64,000 nt of DNA, taken from Harmothoe impar (Eukaryota > Annelida > Polychaeta > Phyllodocida > Polynoidae). A model generated the notes under the pieces. It was not told the DNA's origin. It was given only the letters and a program-made list of their open reading frames with translations, and searched no databases. A program made the translations under genes and the position numbers. The stretch lies in NCBI GenBank assembly GCA_947462335.1, contig OX381718.1:43586281-43650280 (forward strand), in the 5' to 3' direction. Shown piece by piece: positions 31,034-43,110 of this stretch (the stretch's first letter is position 1; the number at the start of each line of letters is the position of its first letter).

Positions 31034-32848
31034 GTAAGAGGAAACTGGTCACGTGGAACAGGAAGCAGCAGTCAATCCGGTTTGTGGCTATCCGTTTCTG
31101 CCCCTGCTTTCCGCCGCAGAGAGCCATTCTCCATGCACACACCTCAATCTCAATCCTTGACTCTGCCCAAAACTAGAAGCTCCCTGTGAGGAGGAAAGAA
31201 AGCAGCTGATCTTGTAGCTAATCAGAGGTTCGAATTTTGTATATGTGTTATGATACATGAATGCATCGCATTCATGTGTAGCACTGGGCTGAATAAGCGA
31301 TAATATGATCGTGATTGCAAAGCTTTTAACACTGCCTTGTCCTCTCAACTATGACCCTACAAGATAAAATAATAATGATATCCTCCAAAAGGCCAGCATG
31401 ATACACCAATGCAGCGTGGGAGATTGACGCTATACTTGGACTGAATTGGTGCAGAGACATGGAGGCCCTGATTGGTGCAACTTGCTATTCTTTAACAAAT
31501 TAGGGCAGAGATGGAAGACAACAATTGGGCTGATCTCTGTATGCAGTGTCACAACACAGCCAACGCACCCCAAGCAGACAATGATAGCTTAGATTGTGAT
31601 TGGTGGAAGATACCCTGAATCCGGCCGGAGAATGAATACCACAGGACACGTCCCCAGCGATCATGCAGATTGGTACTCTTTCCCAGAAGAGATAGGAAAA
31701 CTGCTCATCCATGGCCGGCCTTATCACTTCTTATCACCTTCACTGGGGAGTTCCACTGCCACAGCTTTATCATTAGACTAATTGGTATTCAATATTTTAA
31801 TTATCTTTTCAATTAGGCGGCCGATTGGCTGAGCGATAATAGAGGAAGATGGAGTGCGTGGATAGATATCTATTGTTAATAACCAGGATTGACAAGAGAG
31901 ATAGGAACAGTGCTAGGGCCGATGCCATATTATGGTAAGGGAGTGTGCATTACTAACAGCAGAGGAGGGAGAGGGGGGTTGGTGGATTCCTTGCCAGTGC
32001 GACACGACCATCAACCCCACACGAGCGAGAAGGTTTCAATCCCCCACCCCCTCCGGCAGCAACCTAAGAGTTAAACTTTATAATTTATCACCCCTATACC
32101 CTATATTATTTTTGCTAAGGTCAATTCAAAGTAAGAGGTGACATCTTTTTGGTCAACTCTTGTTTCCTCTTCCCCCCTCAAAGGGGTACATATAGCTGTG
32201 ACATTCTTCCCTTCCCAAACATAATCTATCAACGCCCCCCCCCCCCCCTCACCATATGTTCCTCAAAAATAACCACTCCCTGAGAGTGATATCACCAGGG
32301 CAGGATGGCGCTGTAGAAATGTAGGTTCCAAGATAAAGCACTGATGGTATCATTCTGCTGTAGCATAGTGCACTGTCTTAGTGATATCTCTCTTTGTAGT
32401 GATCAATCTCTGATAGGTATAGCATCGTTATCTTTATAGACTTCCAATTTATTTTTTGGTCTTCTTTTCGACTGGGGATTTAATATCATGGTGGATTCCA
32501 ATGTCACAAGAAATATGATGAATAAGGAAATTAAAAACATTGATGTGAAGACGCTTGCAAATTGAAAACAATTAGAAAGCGCATTTAAGACGATTTAAAT
32601 TGGCAAAAACTCAAAATATGTGACGCGGAAAGTCGCCTTGTATTTATTTTCAATTATGATTAAATCAGTTTGGCTAGCCATCTTCTCTGTGATGAGGCAT
32701 TTAATTATTCTGAATACAGATGTAGCTGTTAAATGGGGCTGTAGGTGGGACCGCATTATAGAAAAGTTTCCAACTGCCCTGTGCCTGCATATTCACCCCT
32801 CCTTTATCATTTCAATTTAAAACTTTCTCAAAAGAATATTTTAATTTT
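31034..32848. other. Noncoding stretch
   Basis: No gene seen. Fragments at about 31250-31420 (CATGAATGCATCGCATTCATG; GCCAGCATGATACACC) may be decayed TTAA-hairpin MITE sequence. A C-run is at 32235-32248. Confidence 0.4.
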
Positions 32849-33074
32849 CAACCCTTTAAGGGCCACATGGTGCATTAATGCATTATTCACTTTATCATTT
32901 AATATGATGCACAAATGCTGCCCTGGAAAATTACTCACCAATGCTGCATTCAAGCATTATGCCAATGGACGCACTCCCGAGAGGACTGCAGCGCTGGTGC
33001 GTTACTCACCAGGGATGCATTCATGAGATCGAAGGGCACGACACATTAAAACATGATGCGGCCCTTAAAGGCCT
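32849..33074. mobile_element. TTAA-hairpin MITE copy 15
   Basis: Left end CAACCCTTTAAGGGCCAC, right end GCGGCCCTTAAAGGCCTAA. The centre is partly deleted. Confidence 0.8.
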
Positions 33075-33529
33075 AAACAAGACCAGAATAAAGGAAGAAT
33101 AGAAATATGAGACGCCACCAGTCTCCAAATACAAAACTCACACATGCACTGTCTTTCTCAGAGATTTTAATTGGCAGCGTTGCCCCTTGAGACAGGACCT
33201 CACAGTTTTTGTTTCCTTCTATTCATGAATATGAAATGACTAAAAGTGAAGAGTAATAATACTACAAAGTAAGTCTCAAAATCCCGGGCTCAAAAGTTGA
33301 ATTAAAACTGAAACTGAAAAAAAAACGCGAATAACATTTGGACATATCATGTATTATTCCTACTGTTATTTACTGTGTGGTATAATGAGTATTAAATTGG
33401 AAAATGACATGATAATAACCATGCCATTGAATTTCTACAAAACAGCTAACCAGCATTTCGAGCCAGTATTACAGTCTGAAATGTGTCAGGGAAATCCTAC
33501 AGGATAGCACAAGACACAACCAGCAACCA
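33075..33529. other. Noncoding stretch
   Basis: No gene or repeat recognised. Confidence 0.45.
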
Positions 33530-33747
33530 GTAACCCTTTAAGAACCGCATACAGTACAGATGCCATCATTTATCATGATGCATGAATGCAGCCTTGGAAA
33601 GTAACTCGCCACTGCTGCATTAAAGCAGCGGGTAGATACTCTCCTGTGTGATGGATATATATACAGCACTCGCCATTGCTTCCTACATGCATCATGACGA
33701 CAAATGACTTACTGCATTAATGCACTAGGCTGCATTAAAAGGGTTAA
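33530..33747. mobile_element. TTAA-hairpin MITE copy 16
   Basis: Left end GTAACCCTTTAAGAACCGC, right end GGCTGCATTAAAAGGGTTAA. Hairpins are shortened. Confidence 0.75.
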
Positions 33748-33946
33748 TTAGAGACGATTCTAGATCTACATGACCGAGCTTCTATGAACTCTCTCTAGGT
33801 CCGTGAACACACTGGGTCAATTACAATATATTATACCATTAGCCTATATCTGAATCATTAACATCCACTCCCGGCATTCAGTGCATGGAGGCATACATGC
33901 ATATGGGGATGGGGATGCTTGACAGATATGCCGTGTATGTCTAGAT

Positions 33947-34310
33947 AGCCCTTTAAGGGCCGCATAGCGCGTTAATTTGCTATTCCCTTTGTCCTTCCCC
34001 CCGCGCATGAACATCCATATTTGATGGCCAGAAGTACTTGATTCTTGAATTAGACCTCACTTCTAACAGCCCCTGTATGTTACACAAACAGTAAAGGGAA
34101 ATATATATATTTTTAATCTGCTATTCCCTTTGCCATCATGATGCATGAATGCAGCCCTGATAAGTAACTATCATGCCGACTCCCGGTGGGGGGTTATACC
34201 TGTAGGGGTCAGCATGATGCATGAATGCAGACCTGGTGAATAAATTCACAGGCCTGTATTCAGGCTGACAAAGGGCAAAGCAATTGAAACATTATGCGAT
34301 CCTTAAAGTG
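33947..34310. mobile_element. TTAA-hairpin MITE copy 17, interrupted
   Basis: Left end AGCCCTTTAAGGGCCGC, right end GCGATCCTTAAAGTGCC. A 119-bp insert at 33994-34112 is flanked by a 22-bp direct repeat (TTAAT(T/C)TGCTATTCCCTTTG...) at 33972-33993 and 34113-34134, differing at two positions. Confidence 0.75.
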
Positions 34311-35275
34311 CCAGGCCATTATGAGTCCAGTTTTGTGAAGGATGTATCCCGGAATCTGGTGGAGTGATCTATAGTGTTCATGGTCTTGATAAATGATTAC
34401 ATTATTATGAATCGGCGGACATTGACGATATGAGTACCACATGTGGTCTTTCAAATAATTGAAATGTGTTATGGCATTTTACCTCACACCTTGTGACATT
34501 TGTTCTGTAATGATACTCATAATTGCACAAATTTATATGATTAGGAAGCAACTTTGTCGATCAATATAACTATCATATCACTGTATCATGCACCGATTGT
34601 AGTCGGCCAAGCAAAGGTCGAACTGCCTTCATGATGATTGTGCACGATAAAAGCTAATTGTTAAAGATATTTACATCACAGTTGATTGGAAGAACAAAAT
34701 AAATGGCCTGACTGTATATATTATGTACATGCTTGAATGGGTGTATATATATGGAAGCGGTCCATTGAGCAGACTCTCCTACTGTTATTGTAAGTCAGAT
34801 ATGGATATGTGTGAGTAGCTGCATTTATAAGTGTAGTACACCTCGGACAATGATGATTATAATTGGGTGGTGCCTTGGACAGCTACCTGTCCTTGGTTTA
34901 TAACGCAATACAGCATCTCACTTGTACCATATCTATCACATACAGCTAAGAGAGATATACTCCCTCTCTGTTTGTCATCATATAACCCACCAACACGATA
35001 TAGTACTCGGCCTATAGTATACTAGACACAATTCTTCCATTGTGTACATCTCTAGAGACATAAATACATTGTACACAATACCATCTGAGTGCTTTCCTGT
35101 GTCCACATCACTGCAGTGTGACCCAGGTCTCAGTCTGCTAAGATCCGGTACTATTTATCTAGTATAGGAACCGGCGCAATGCTCCAATTATTTACCCCCC
35201 CCCCTCCCCGGCCCCTCCCCCTATATCACTCCTTGGGCCATATAGAGCTATGCCTGATACCTCAATACAGCCCTA
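34311..35275. other. Noncoding stretch
   Basis: No gene or repeat recognised; a C-run lies at 35195-35204. Confidence 0.45.
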
Positions 35276-37145
35276 CACTGTAAAAAATGAACCCAGAAAT
35301 ACGTCATTTAATACTGTAAACCGACAGTAGATTCTACTGCCCATGAACACTTATACTGTAGAATATACTGTAAAACTACAGTAGATTCTACTGATCAATA
35401 AGCTATGTACATTTAATAACAGTTTTTACGGTAGATATACATGCCTCCCACCCTAGCTCCCCCATGGTGCCGTTCCTACAGTGGGCAGTCTCCTATTGTC
35501 ACATTGGGTTCGTGTATGCCATAGTATAGCCGCAGCTGTGTTGGTCTGGTCTGGGTATGCTGCTACTGAGAATGATATTGCAGGGGATGCAGCATTATAG
35601 GTATTATTATAACATTTATGACATGTACTGGGAAAGGTACCTTAGTGCACCCTGCACTAAGCACCCTTTTTGCAGATCGTGTTGTGAAAAATGCCTATTA
35701 ATTTCTGCTATAAATCATTAACTAGGAGGTCATTCACTTGGTTAGGGTGTATATTTATATTATCTTGTTTTCTAGCTAGTGAATTTATATTCTAATATCG
35801 CAATACAATACAATATCGACGCTAATCTTTTATTAAATTATTAAGGGCTTAGGGAAGTATTTGATAAATATATTCTTCCTTAATGCTAATGCATAATTAT
35901 CAGATAAATATTAGTATAACATGTATATCGAAATAATTTATTACTATAAGAAATTCCACATAAAATTACCATGGAATACCTTCTGCCTGGCCGTGCAGTA
36001 TTGCCATGGATGGCATTCAATGTTGCCCGAATTGTTGGGGCATGCTGATGTCGGATTGTTACTATGATGATGTGTCAAAGGAAAAAAAGCAAATAGAAGG
36101 AAAAATACATTCCTTGTCTGTACAACCTGTGACATACAACACCGATTAGGAGAAGTGGATGGCATGTTGACAACCTACAATATCACTCCCCCTCATCCAG
36201 ACAGCTCTATGTAGTAATATATTGGTGAGGCATTCAGGAATTTGGCAAATAAATCTAATGTCCAAAGCGGGCGGAGGGGTGTGTAACTGAAGACACCCTG
36301 GGCTTCCCAACCCTCCCGTATCCGCTCTTACCACAGTATAGTATAGGAGTGAAGGTAGCAGGACTAGTGACCACTTACTTTTTGAGTGATTTATCAAGGT
36401 TGACAGTATTGATGTTAAATAACATTATACTATTGCTGAGCTTGGCCATGGCGCTATGACACCGGGCCCTTCGATATCAGTAATAATTGTCTTTCTATGT
36501 ATGTATATACAGTGTGATGGCCTCATATGATACTATAGTAATCATATCAATGTTCCACTTAGTAGTATGTGGTTCACTGTTAGAAGTTACCACCGTAAAT
36601 CTAAAGCAAAATGTGCTGGCAGTTTTGGTTCCATCACATTTTGTTGTAAATTTACAGCAACTCAGTTGCTGTAATTAAACAGAGGAATGTGCAGTAATTT
36701 TACAGTAGAGTCTTCTGTTCAATTACAGCAAAATATACTGGAACCAAAACTGCCAGCACAGCAAAAAGTATTGTAAATGTCATAAGTTGAGTTTTTTTAA
36801 TCATTATTGTTACTATCAATTGATCTCAATTAATATGCATGGAGAGAACCTTCCTGCATTACTTCAGTTGCATTATGGATAACAAATAGTACACAACGTA
36901 ATGGTTTTAATTCATATCCAGCTAAACTGTATGTGGTAGCAGCACTCAGCAGTTCAGAGAGTTAAAGATTTAATTTTCCCACAGATGTGGTATCTATTAT
37001 ATACTTTTGCAACATTGTTGTAATTGTGATTTACAGCACAGAAATTGGTAAATATACAACAAATAGTTCTGTATTTCCGACTACAAATGTTCTGTAAATT
37101 TACAGTATCACTGAGCTGTAAACTAACAGTAACTATTTACAGTGT
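35276..37145. mobile_element. Possible TIR element rich in CTGTAAA/TTTACAG
   Basis: The left boundary reads ACACTGTAAAAAATG (35276-35290) and the right boundary CTATTTACAGTGTT (to about 37145). CTGTAAA, TACTGTA and TTTACAG motifs are dense at both ends and at 36590-36790, where GGCAGTTTTGGTTCC is inverted as GGAACCAAAACTGCC. The middle, about 35440-36560, has no such motifs. No target duplication was found, so this may be two or three short elements instead of one. Confidence 0.35.
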
Positions 37146-37879
37146 TGGTCAACATAGTGAGAAGTCATCAGGTTGATATCAAGACAAAACTAAAAACTTT
37201 GAAGCATATAGCATCACATATAGCATCGTCGGGGAGCATTGCCTCCCACCCCCCCCCCCCTTCCACCTCTCACTCCCAAACCACAACATATGAGGCTAAA
37301 GCCAGTAAAGCAGCCATCCATCCGGCCCCACCCAGAACCACCTGCTCCAACCACATCCCTGTTCCTGCTAAATGACCACTTCCTCTTCATACACATTCCT
37401 TCTGCAATACCCTCTACATCACTGCATGAACATTGGCATTCAAACACATCTTTTGAGAATGTTAATGTCACGAAAAAGTCACTTAAGCAGCTTTAAGTGG
37501 CATTTCTTTAGATTAAATATGCTTCAATTTTGATTTCGAGCGGTCCAATTGTTGCTTAAATGCCAGCATTTATGCAGTGTATTCTGATTTTCGTGTGTAC
37601 AGTGACAATTGAAATTTAAAAATGATTTCATATAGTTAAAGAATTTTTTTAAGGAAGGATCGGCATGATTTGACAATGTCGGTGAGTTACCTGCCCAGAC
37701 GCCTATCCTTTGCCATCTCCTCGCACCATATGACATAATCAACTACGTACTTTTCCTTTAGGTACCACGGGGAAAGAAGAAGACCCCTTTTTTCCAAACT
37801 CCTAGGGACACATGAGACACATGAACGTGATAAAGAAATACCCCTATCTTGCGGTTTTTTAAAACGCAGGTATGTTTAC
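37146..37879. other. Noncoding stretch
   Basis: No convincing gene. The open frames at 37140-37500 are low-complexity Pro/Ser/Thr runs caused by the C-rich tract near 37249-37262. Confidence 0.45.
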
Positions 37880-37958
37880 TATATGTGACACGATCTGCGA
37901 AAAGGGACCTCAGTGTAGGGTACACTAAGGTCTCTTTTCCCAAAACATGTCACATATA
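37880..37958. other. 79-nt hairpin
   Basis: Arms of 38 nt (TATATGTGACA... and ...TGTCACATATA) pair around a GGG loop with roughly eight mismatches clustered beside the outer third. This is similar in size and imperfection to a miRNA precursor; a small foldback element is the alternative. Confidence 0.5.
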
Positions 37959-38146
37959 CATTATCGGGATGGTACCATACCTGCCAGCACATCATTGGAG
38001 TATCATGCCGACAGATGTTGCTATGACTCAGTATGAGGGTTAAAAAGAAAACTGGATCCATATAGAGCATGATTATAGATGTGCATTGTATACAGATAGC
38101 TGTCATAGAGGATCATGATCCAGGGGCTTGGGTCTGGAGCCTGCCC

Positions 38147-38231
38147 TAATTAGGTCTAATTATACACGCCCTAATTATGAATGTTGATAGGATTGCCCGC
38201 AGTGACTTGTCAAAATAATTAGCTGTAATTA
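38147..38231. promoter_or_regulatory. Five TAATTA sites in 85 bp
   Basis: TAATTA at 38147, 38157, 38172, 38216 and 38226; three are within CTAATTA contexts. This is a much tighter cluster than in the rest of the window and fits a homeodomain-bound element, although direct proof is absent. Confidence 0.35.
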
Positions 38232-39573
38232 TTCATTGCTTTTCTATAAAACACCTAATGACCAGGTTTTGAGTCATCTTCGTTTTTTTCTTTTTCTTTT
38301 CAATTATTGTTTTGGTAGTTAATTGGTAGCCTCATAGGGTCAGAGCCCTCAAGCTGAACGTTTTTATGTCTCAACACGTGTGCCAAAACCATTTCAGAAA
38401 ATGGGTGAACCAAATGTGTAGTATAAACAATAAGTTGTTCTGGCTGAAGCGTCCTAGGTCTTTTGCAATAGAATATGGGTGTATTCCAAAGGTTCAATAG
38501 GTTTAATGACCAGTGCATATTGTATAGCAATATTGACCGAGAAACGCCCCATGTATATCTGATATCTTTGCCAAAGGAAAAATCATAAATCCATACTCAA
38601 TATGACCGTAGCAGTTTCCATAAAGCTGACACAAAGAATTGATATATTACATTTGTCATGATCAGTCACTAACTGTCATTGTTACTGCATGTATTTAGAA
38701 CCTGCTACCCTGAATTGGTAATGATAGGGCTGTATTGTTGGATATCTGTTTCCCGTAGACACATGAACAAAAAATATATCAGATTCTAGATGGGATAGAC
38801 CCGATTAATGTATGGTCTTTAATGCAGACAGCCTCGCTAACGGTCAGTGTCTACATCGTGTAGACCCTTCATACAAGGGTCTATCCTAAAATGTATATTA
38901 TGCACTGAGTCTGACCAGCTTTGTCTCTATAAGATTAGTATTATTCATTGGACATTTCATCAGTCTGATGTGGCATAACACTCGTTACTAATACTTGCAC
39001 GGTTATTTAACACCTGTCGTTATATCAGAATAATAACACCTTTGCTATCACTCTTGAGGATCTGGCCAACTAAATTCCATTTTATTTACTTATTTTGATA
39101 TGATGAAATATCAATTGTGAGCCTGGCCATCAACTGGAAATTGCCTGAATCCAGATCTGTGCCCCTACCATCTTCAATTTTAATATAAGAACTTACAGCA
39201 CAATACAATATCTATATAGTTGTCCACATACTCTACATTATGAATGTTCTGTCAGAGTCAAACCAAGCAAGTAAATATAGAAACTGAAGGCACTCCTTTA
39301 CATAATTGATATATCAGTCTTTCCTCGTTACTCACCTCAACGCCTGTCAACAAGGAGTACCATAAATAGCTCAAACATTTCTGTTGTATACATGTACATG
39401 ATACTAACCACTGGTTAATGTACCTATTATCGATTTATTGATTGATCTTTTATTCATGATTACCCTGAGGAAATACATATCCGGTATAGAATGTATCGTA
39501 GTATTCCACAGCAAGTGTAGTATAATACTAGTTGTATGAAGCAATTGTTAAATGCTCATGGCATTAATAGGAT
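38232..39573. other. AT-rich noncoding stretch
   Basis: No gene or repeat recognised. Confidence 0.45.
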
Positions 39574-39608
39574 GTGGGGCTGTCCCTGTTTGTAAGGGAC
39601 AGCCCCAC
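39574..39608. other. Perfect 14-bp stem hairpin
   Basis: GTGGGGCTGTCCCT and AGGGACAGCCCCAC form a perfect stem around GTTTGTA. With mismatches the pairing extends outward through AGGA/CCT and TAAT/ATTA, giving an arm of roughly 25 bp. Confidence 0.6.
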
Positions 39609-40690
39609 TACCTCCTAATTAGTTTTACTTAATAATGTTATTAAATAATTTTGGAGATGTCTTAGGTGTATAAGTACATACTTATGAGGCAATTTTAAAG
39701 TTCATTGCTGTTCATGTTTTTTTTGTTTGTTTTTTACAGCAGTCTCTTCAAAATAAATGTAATAATAATGATATAAAGTAGGGGATAGAAGTAGAAAGAA
39801 AAAACAATGGTAGGTTTCATGTATTCCAGTGAAAGCACTTTGTCATCTTTACTATATATAAAGTAGTATGGATACGCATTGGTACACATGAACAGGATTA
39901 TTAATGCTTTGTCTGTCAAACCCATCAAGTAAATATAGAGACAAAAGGCATTCCTCCGCATGGCTCGGTCCTTTCTCATTACTCATCCCATGCCGACTGA
40001 GCCTAGATTGCTCAAACGTTTCTATATAAGTGTACATTGATACACACCGATGCATATCTTATTGTTTCTGTGGTTCTCCCCCATAATGTATTACTTTGAA
40101 CTAATGGGGCTTCTTGTTTCTTTTTGTCGGATTATTGGACTGAGAAGTGAAATATGAGAGGTAATACATTCTGAATAGTAGCGCTTTAAATAGCTAGTTT
40201 CTTCGGAATAATTGTGCTAGGTCTACTTTGGCATTCTAAACCTTTCATTACCTAAGGGAGTGCCCATTTTTATAACTTGGGGCGAGGGGTGGAAATAAAT
40301 TCTTATGTTTTCAGTGAAAGATCCCGCGCATTACTATGTATAAAAGAGGATGGGGGGGGGGGGGGGTCATGGCCCTGTTGTTAACAAATGACCACTTCCT
40401 ATGTTTCTTTGTAAGGTCACACACGCTATTACTATATAGGATACATGGTCCAACGTAGCTATATAATCATCTAGTGCTGTTGTATATGGAATTGCCCTGA
40501 ACAAGGACATGGAGTACTGGCCCTATTCTCAACATGGCACGATGTTTACTATTCATGTTCCGGGCCGGTAGTGTAGACACAGACATGTAAACTGAACGGT
40601 ATAAGCCAAACAGCTGACTTCACGGTCTAGTGGCCATGACCGACTTCCATCATGGGGATCTGTGTCTCTTTATGTAGCCTAGGCCCTGCT
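39609..40690. other. Noncoding stretch
   Basis: No gene seen; a 15-base G-run is at 40352-40366. CAAGTAAATATAGAnAC near 39268 and 39927 with following AAGGCA(C/T)TCCT suggests a small diverged direct repeat. Confidence 0.45.
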
Positions 40691-41165
40691 TTAACCCTTT
40701 AAGGGAAGCATAGTGCTTTAACTCTTAAAGGACGGCATGTCGCTAAAAAAAGATTACATTTGTCAGTATGGTGCACCAATGCAGCCCTGGCGAGTAACTC
40801 ACTGGTGCTGCATTCATGCATCATGTTGGCCCTTTGGGAGTGTCTCAACCCCACAGGGTCGGCATGGTGCTTGAATGCAGCACTGGCGAGTTACTCATCA
40901 GTTACTCATTAGGGCTGCATACATGCATGCATCTGACGACCAAGGGCATGATGTATTAAGACATTGTGCTGGCCTTAAGGGGCTAATGTAGTATGCCTTC
41001 GTGGTTATGATAATTGAATGCAGTCTTAGTGAGTAACTCGCCAATGCTGCATTCAAGCACAACACCGACCCTAAGGGGCCGAAGTAGACTTGCCAAGACT
41101 GCATTAATGCATCATGAAAACAACGGCATAGCATATTAAATTACTACGTGGCCCTTAAAGAGTTA
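40691..41165. mobile_element. TTAA-hairpin MITE copy 18 (outer, subfamily A)
   Basis: The outer copy consists of 40691-40721 (TTAACCCTTTAAGGGAAGC) and 40983-41165, ending GTGGCCCTTAAAGAGTTA. It is split by copy 19 at the TTAA of its GTGCTTTAATG segment. Confidence 0.82.
40718..40986. mobile_element. TTAA-hairpin MITE copy 19 nested in copy 18
   Basis: It is flanked by TTAA (40718-40721) and CTAA (40983-40986, one substitution). The left end CTCTTAAAGGACGGC is subfamily B; the right end GCTGGCCTTAAGGGG is closer to A. All three internal hairpins are present, including the 15-bp arm GCAGCCCTGGCGAGT. Confidence 0.82.
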
Positions 41166-41688
41166 GACGATGACATGCAGACACTGTACACCTATCTGTC
41201 CTACCTGTCTACCTACTTCTTTTTACGCTATAAAGTGTTACTTTTTGAGGTAACAGAGCAATACTCACTTTATTTCTTTAGTACAGGTTACATACATCTA
41301 CATTACTAAATACTCCTTATGAGTCACGGCGAAATATTTATTAACAAAGTGCCATTCTTGAAAATAAAGAAAATGGCAAGATAACGCTGGTCTAAAGGTT
41401 CTTAGATCATTCTCTCTCATAATAACACTCTTCATATGTACATGGCCTGTCCAATTTAGGCTCTAAACCCAATATGCAGATAAACTAGTGGACTTTCTTG
41501 GCAGGCCTTTGACCTGTAAACTTCCCATCCATACATTCCAACATCTCGTTCCCATTCCTGCGGCTCTCCGTTGGCACTGGTACATACTCAGGCGGTCCAA
41601 AGTACCCCTAAGTATGACAATGGGTGAATTCTAAAGACATTAGTTCCCGTCCAATCTCTAAACTGTCACGACTTAATCTGACCATAAG

Positions 41689-41866
41689 CAAACCCTTTAA
41701 ATGCCGTATATTGCTTTAATGTATTATGCGTTTGGTCCTCATGATGCATGGATGCAGCTTTGGCAAGTAACTCGCCAGTGAGCTCTGCAGACCGACCCTT
41801 CAGGAGTTTATAAACCCTGTACGGTCATTATGATACACGGATGCAGCCTTGGCGAGTAACTCACTA
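41689..41866. mobile_element. TTAA-hairpin MITE copy 20, right end lost
   Basis: Left end AAACCCTTTAAATGCCG, then two hairpin left halves (GCAGC(T/C)TTGGC(A/G)AGTAACTC). The sequence departs from the family after about 41866. Confidence 0.7.
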
Positions 41867-42280
41867 GAAACACTCACAAGAAACCTATCAGCCGGGCGCT
41901 ATCCCTGGGACTGTTTGTTATTATTGTTTAAAGGGAAGAGGCAATAGGGAAGTAAAGGTTACGTTGGCAGTAAATCATGATTTTGTGGACCTTAAGACAC
42001 TTATACAAAAAACACAAAAGCATGAGCTTGTGGACTATGCTATTATTATATGGTAAAAGTGAGCAAATAGAGCAGCAACTTTATAATTAGGCACACACAT
42101 CCAGAACAAATAATTTACTCTGGGATGCCCAGGTATAGACATACAGCCTAGATTGCACCCATGGCCCTACTGATCATATAATATTATGGAGCTTTGATGC
42201 ACCTCCTGAACGAGCAGATAGCTCTGTGGGAGCAGCTGATGCCGTGATGGGCCATATCGTGAGCAGGTCATATGCCACAT

Positions 42281-42752
42281 TCATCCCTTTAAGGGCTATA
42301 GAGTGCTTTATTGTGATATGTCCTTTGTCGTCATGATGCATGAATGTCGATCGACAGGGCTGCATCCAAACATCTTGCTGACCCTACACAGCTTAAATAT
42401 GCTCTCTCAAATAATTGGCATGATGCTTCAATGCAGCTCTGGTCAGTAGCCCCACCAGGTTTCATGACAATGAGGGCATAGCACATTATAGCACTGTGCG
42501 GCTCTTAACCCTTTAGAGCCGGCACATCGCTAAATGATGACATTTTTCGTCATAATGCACCAATGCAGCCCTAGTGAGTTACTTGCCAGTCCTGCATTTT
42601 ATACATCATCCCAACCCTGCAGGGTCCCAAAAAGGGTTGACCTGATGCATCAATGCTGCATCGGCCAGTTACTCGCCAGGGCTGCATTGGTGCAGCACAA
42701 CGACAAAGGTTGTCTATTAGTGGCATGCCATCCTGAAAGGGTTAAATGGTTA
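42281..42752. mobile_element. TTAA-hairpin MITE copy 21 (outer, subfamily A)
   Basis: Left end CATCCCTTTAAGGGCTA; right end split by copy 22 into GCGGCTCTTAA and ATGGTTAGG. Joined, this is GCGGCTCTTAAATGGTTA, the right end seen in other copies. Confidence 0.82.
42505..42745. mobile_element. TTAA-hairpin MITE copy 22 nested in copy 21
   Basis: TTAA at 42505-42508 and 42742-42745 flank CCCTTTAGAGCCGGC...GCCATCCTGAAAGGG. Subfamily B features (ACATCGCTAAATGATGACAT; CACCAATGCAGCC) are clear. Confidence 0.88.
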
Positions 42753-43110
42753 GGAGCGGCCCATGATGGAGAGGGAAGGTGGCTAGGGCTCTTACCCAGG
42801 TTCATATATGCATGTCACAGCCCCCCTTAGCATAAACACACTCATACATCACTCCAACAGCTCACCCCGAGCTGCTCGCTATCTTTACGAGCACCTCAAC
42901 CCATCCTATGAGCTGCTCTTGGGGTCATGGTCATTCTGCATTCATTATTCCCTTTTTAAGGACCTAACACGGTGAAGGTGAGTGGCGTTTACACCTATTA
43001 TCACTCACTCCCGACTCGTGAGCACTGTTTACCCCCATTATCACTCACTCATGAATTACCATTGGCATTGACGCCCAATATTACTGCCCTAGCCTGTAAT
43101 GGCCATTAGC

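Larger units (their letters stand above)
42128..43110 (+). repeat. Duplicated block, copy 1 (split by MITE copies 21/22)
   Basis: CCCATGGCCCTACTGATCA, TTCATATATGCATGTCACA, TATGAGCTGCTCTTGG and CACCTATTATCACTCACTCC recur in order at 47000-47400 and 59410-59795. It is noncoding and direct; the nested MITE pair at 42281-42752 interrupts this copy only. Confidence 0.7.

Noticed and set aside
37142..37496. Pro/Ser/Thr-rich ORFs
   Set aside because: They result from the C-rich simple sequence around 37249; overlapping frames on both strands are equally open.
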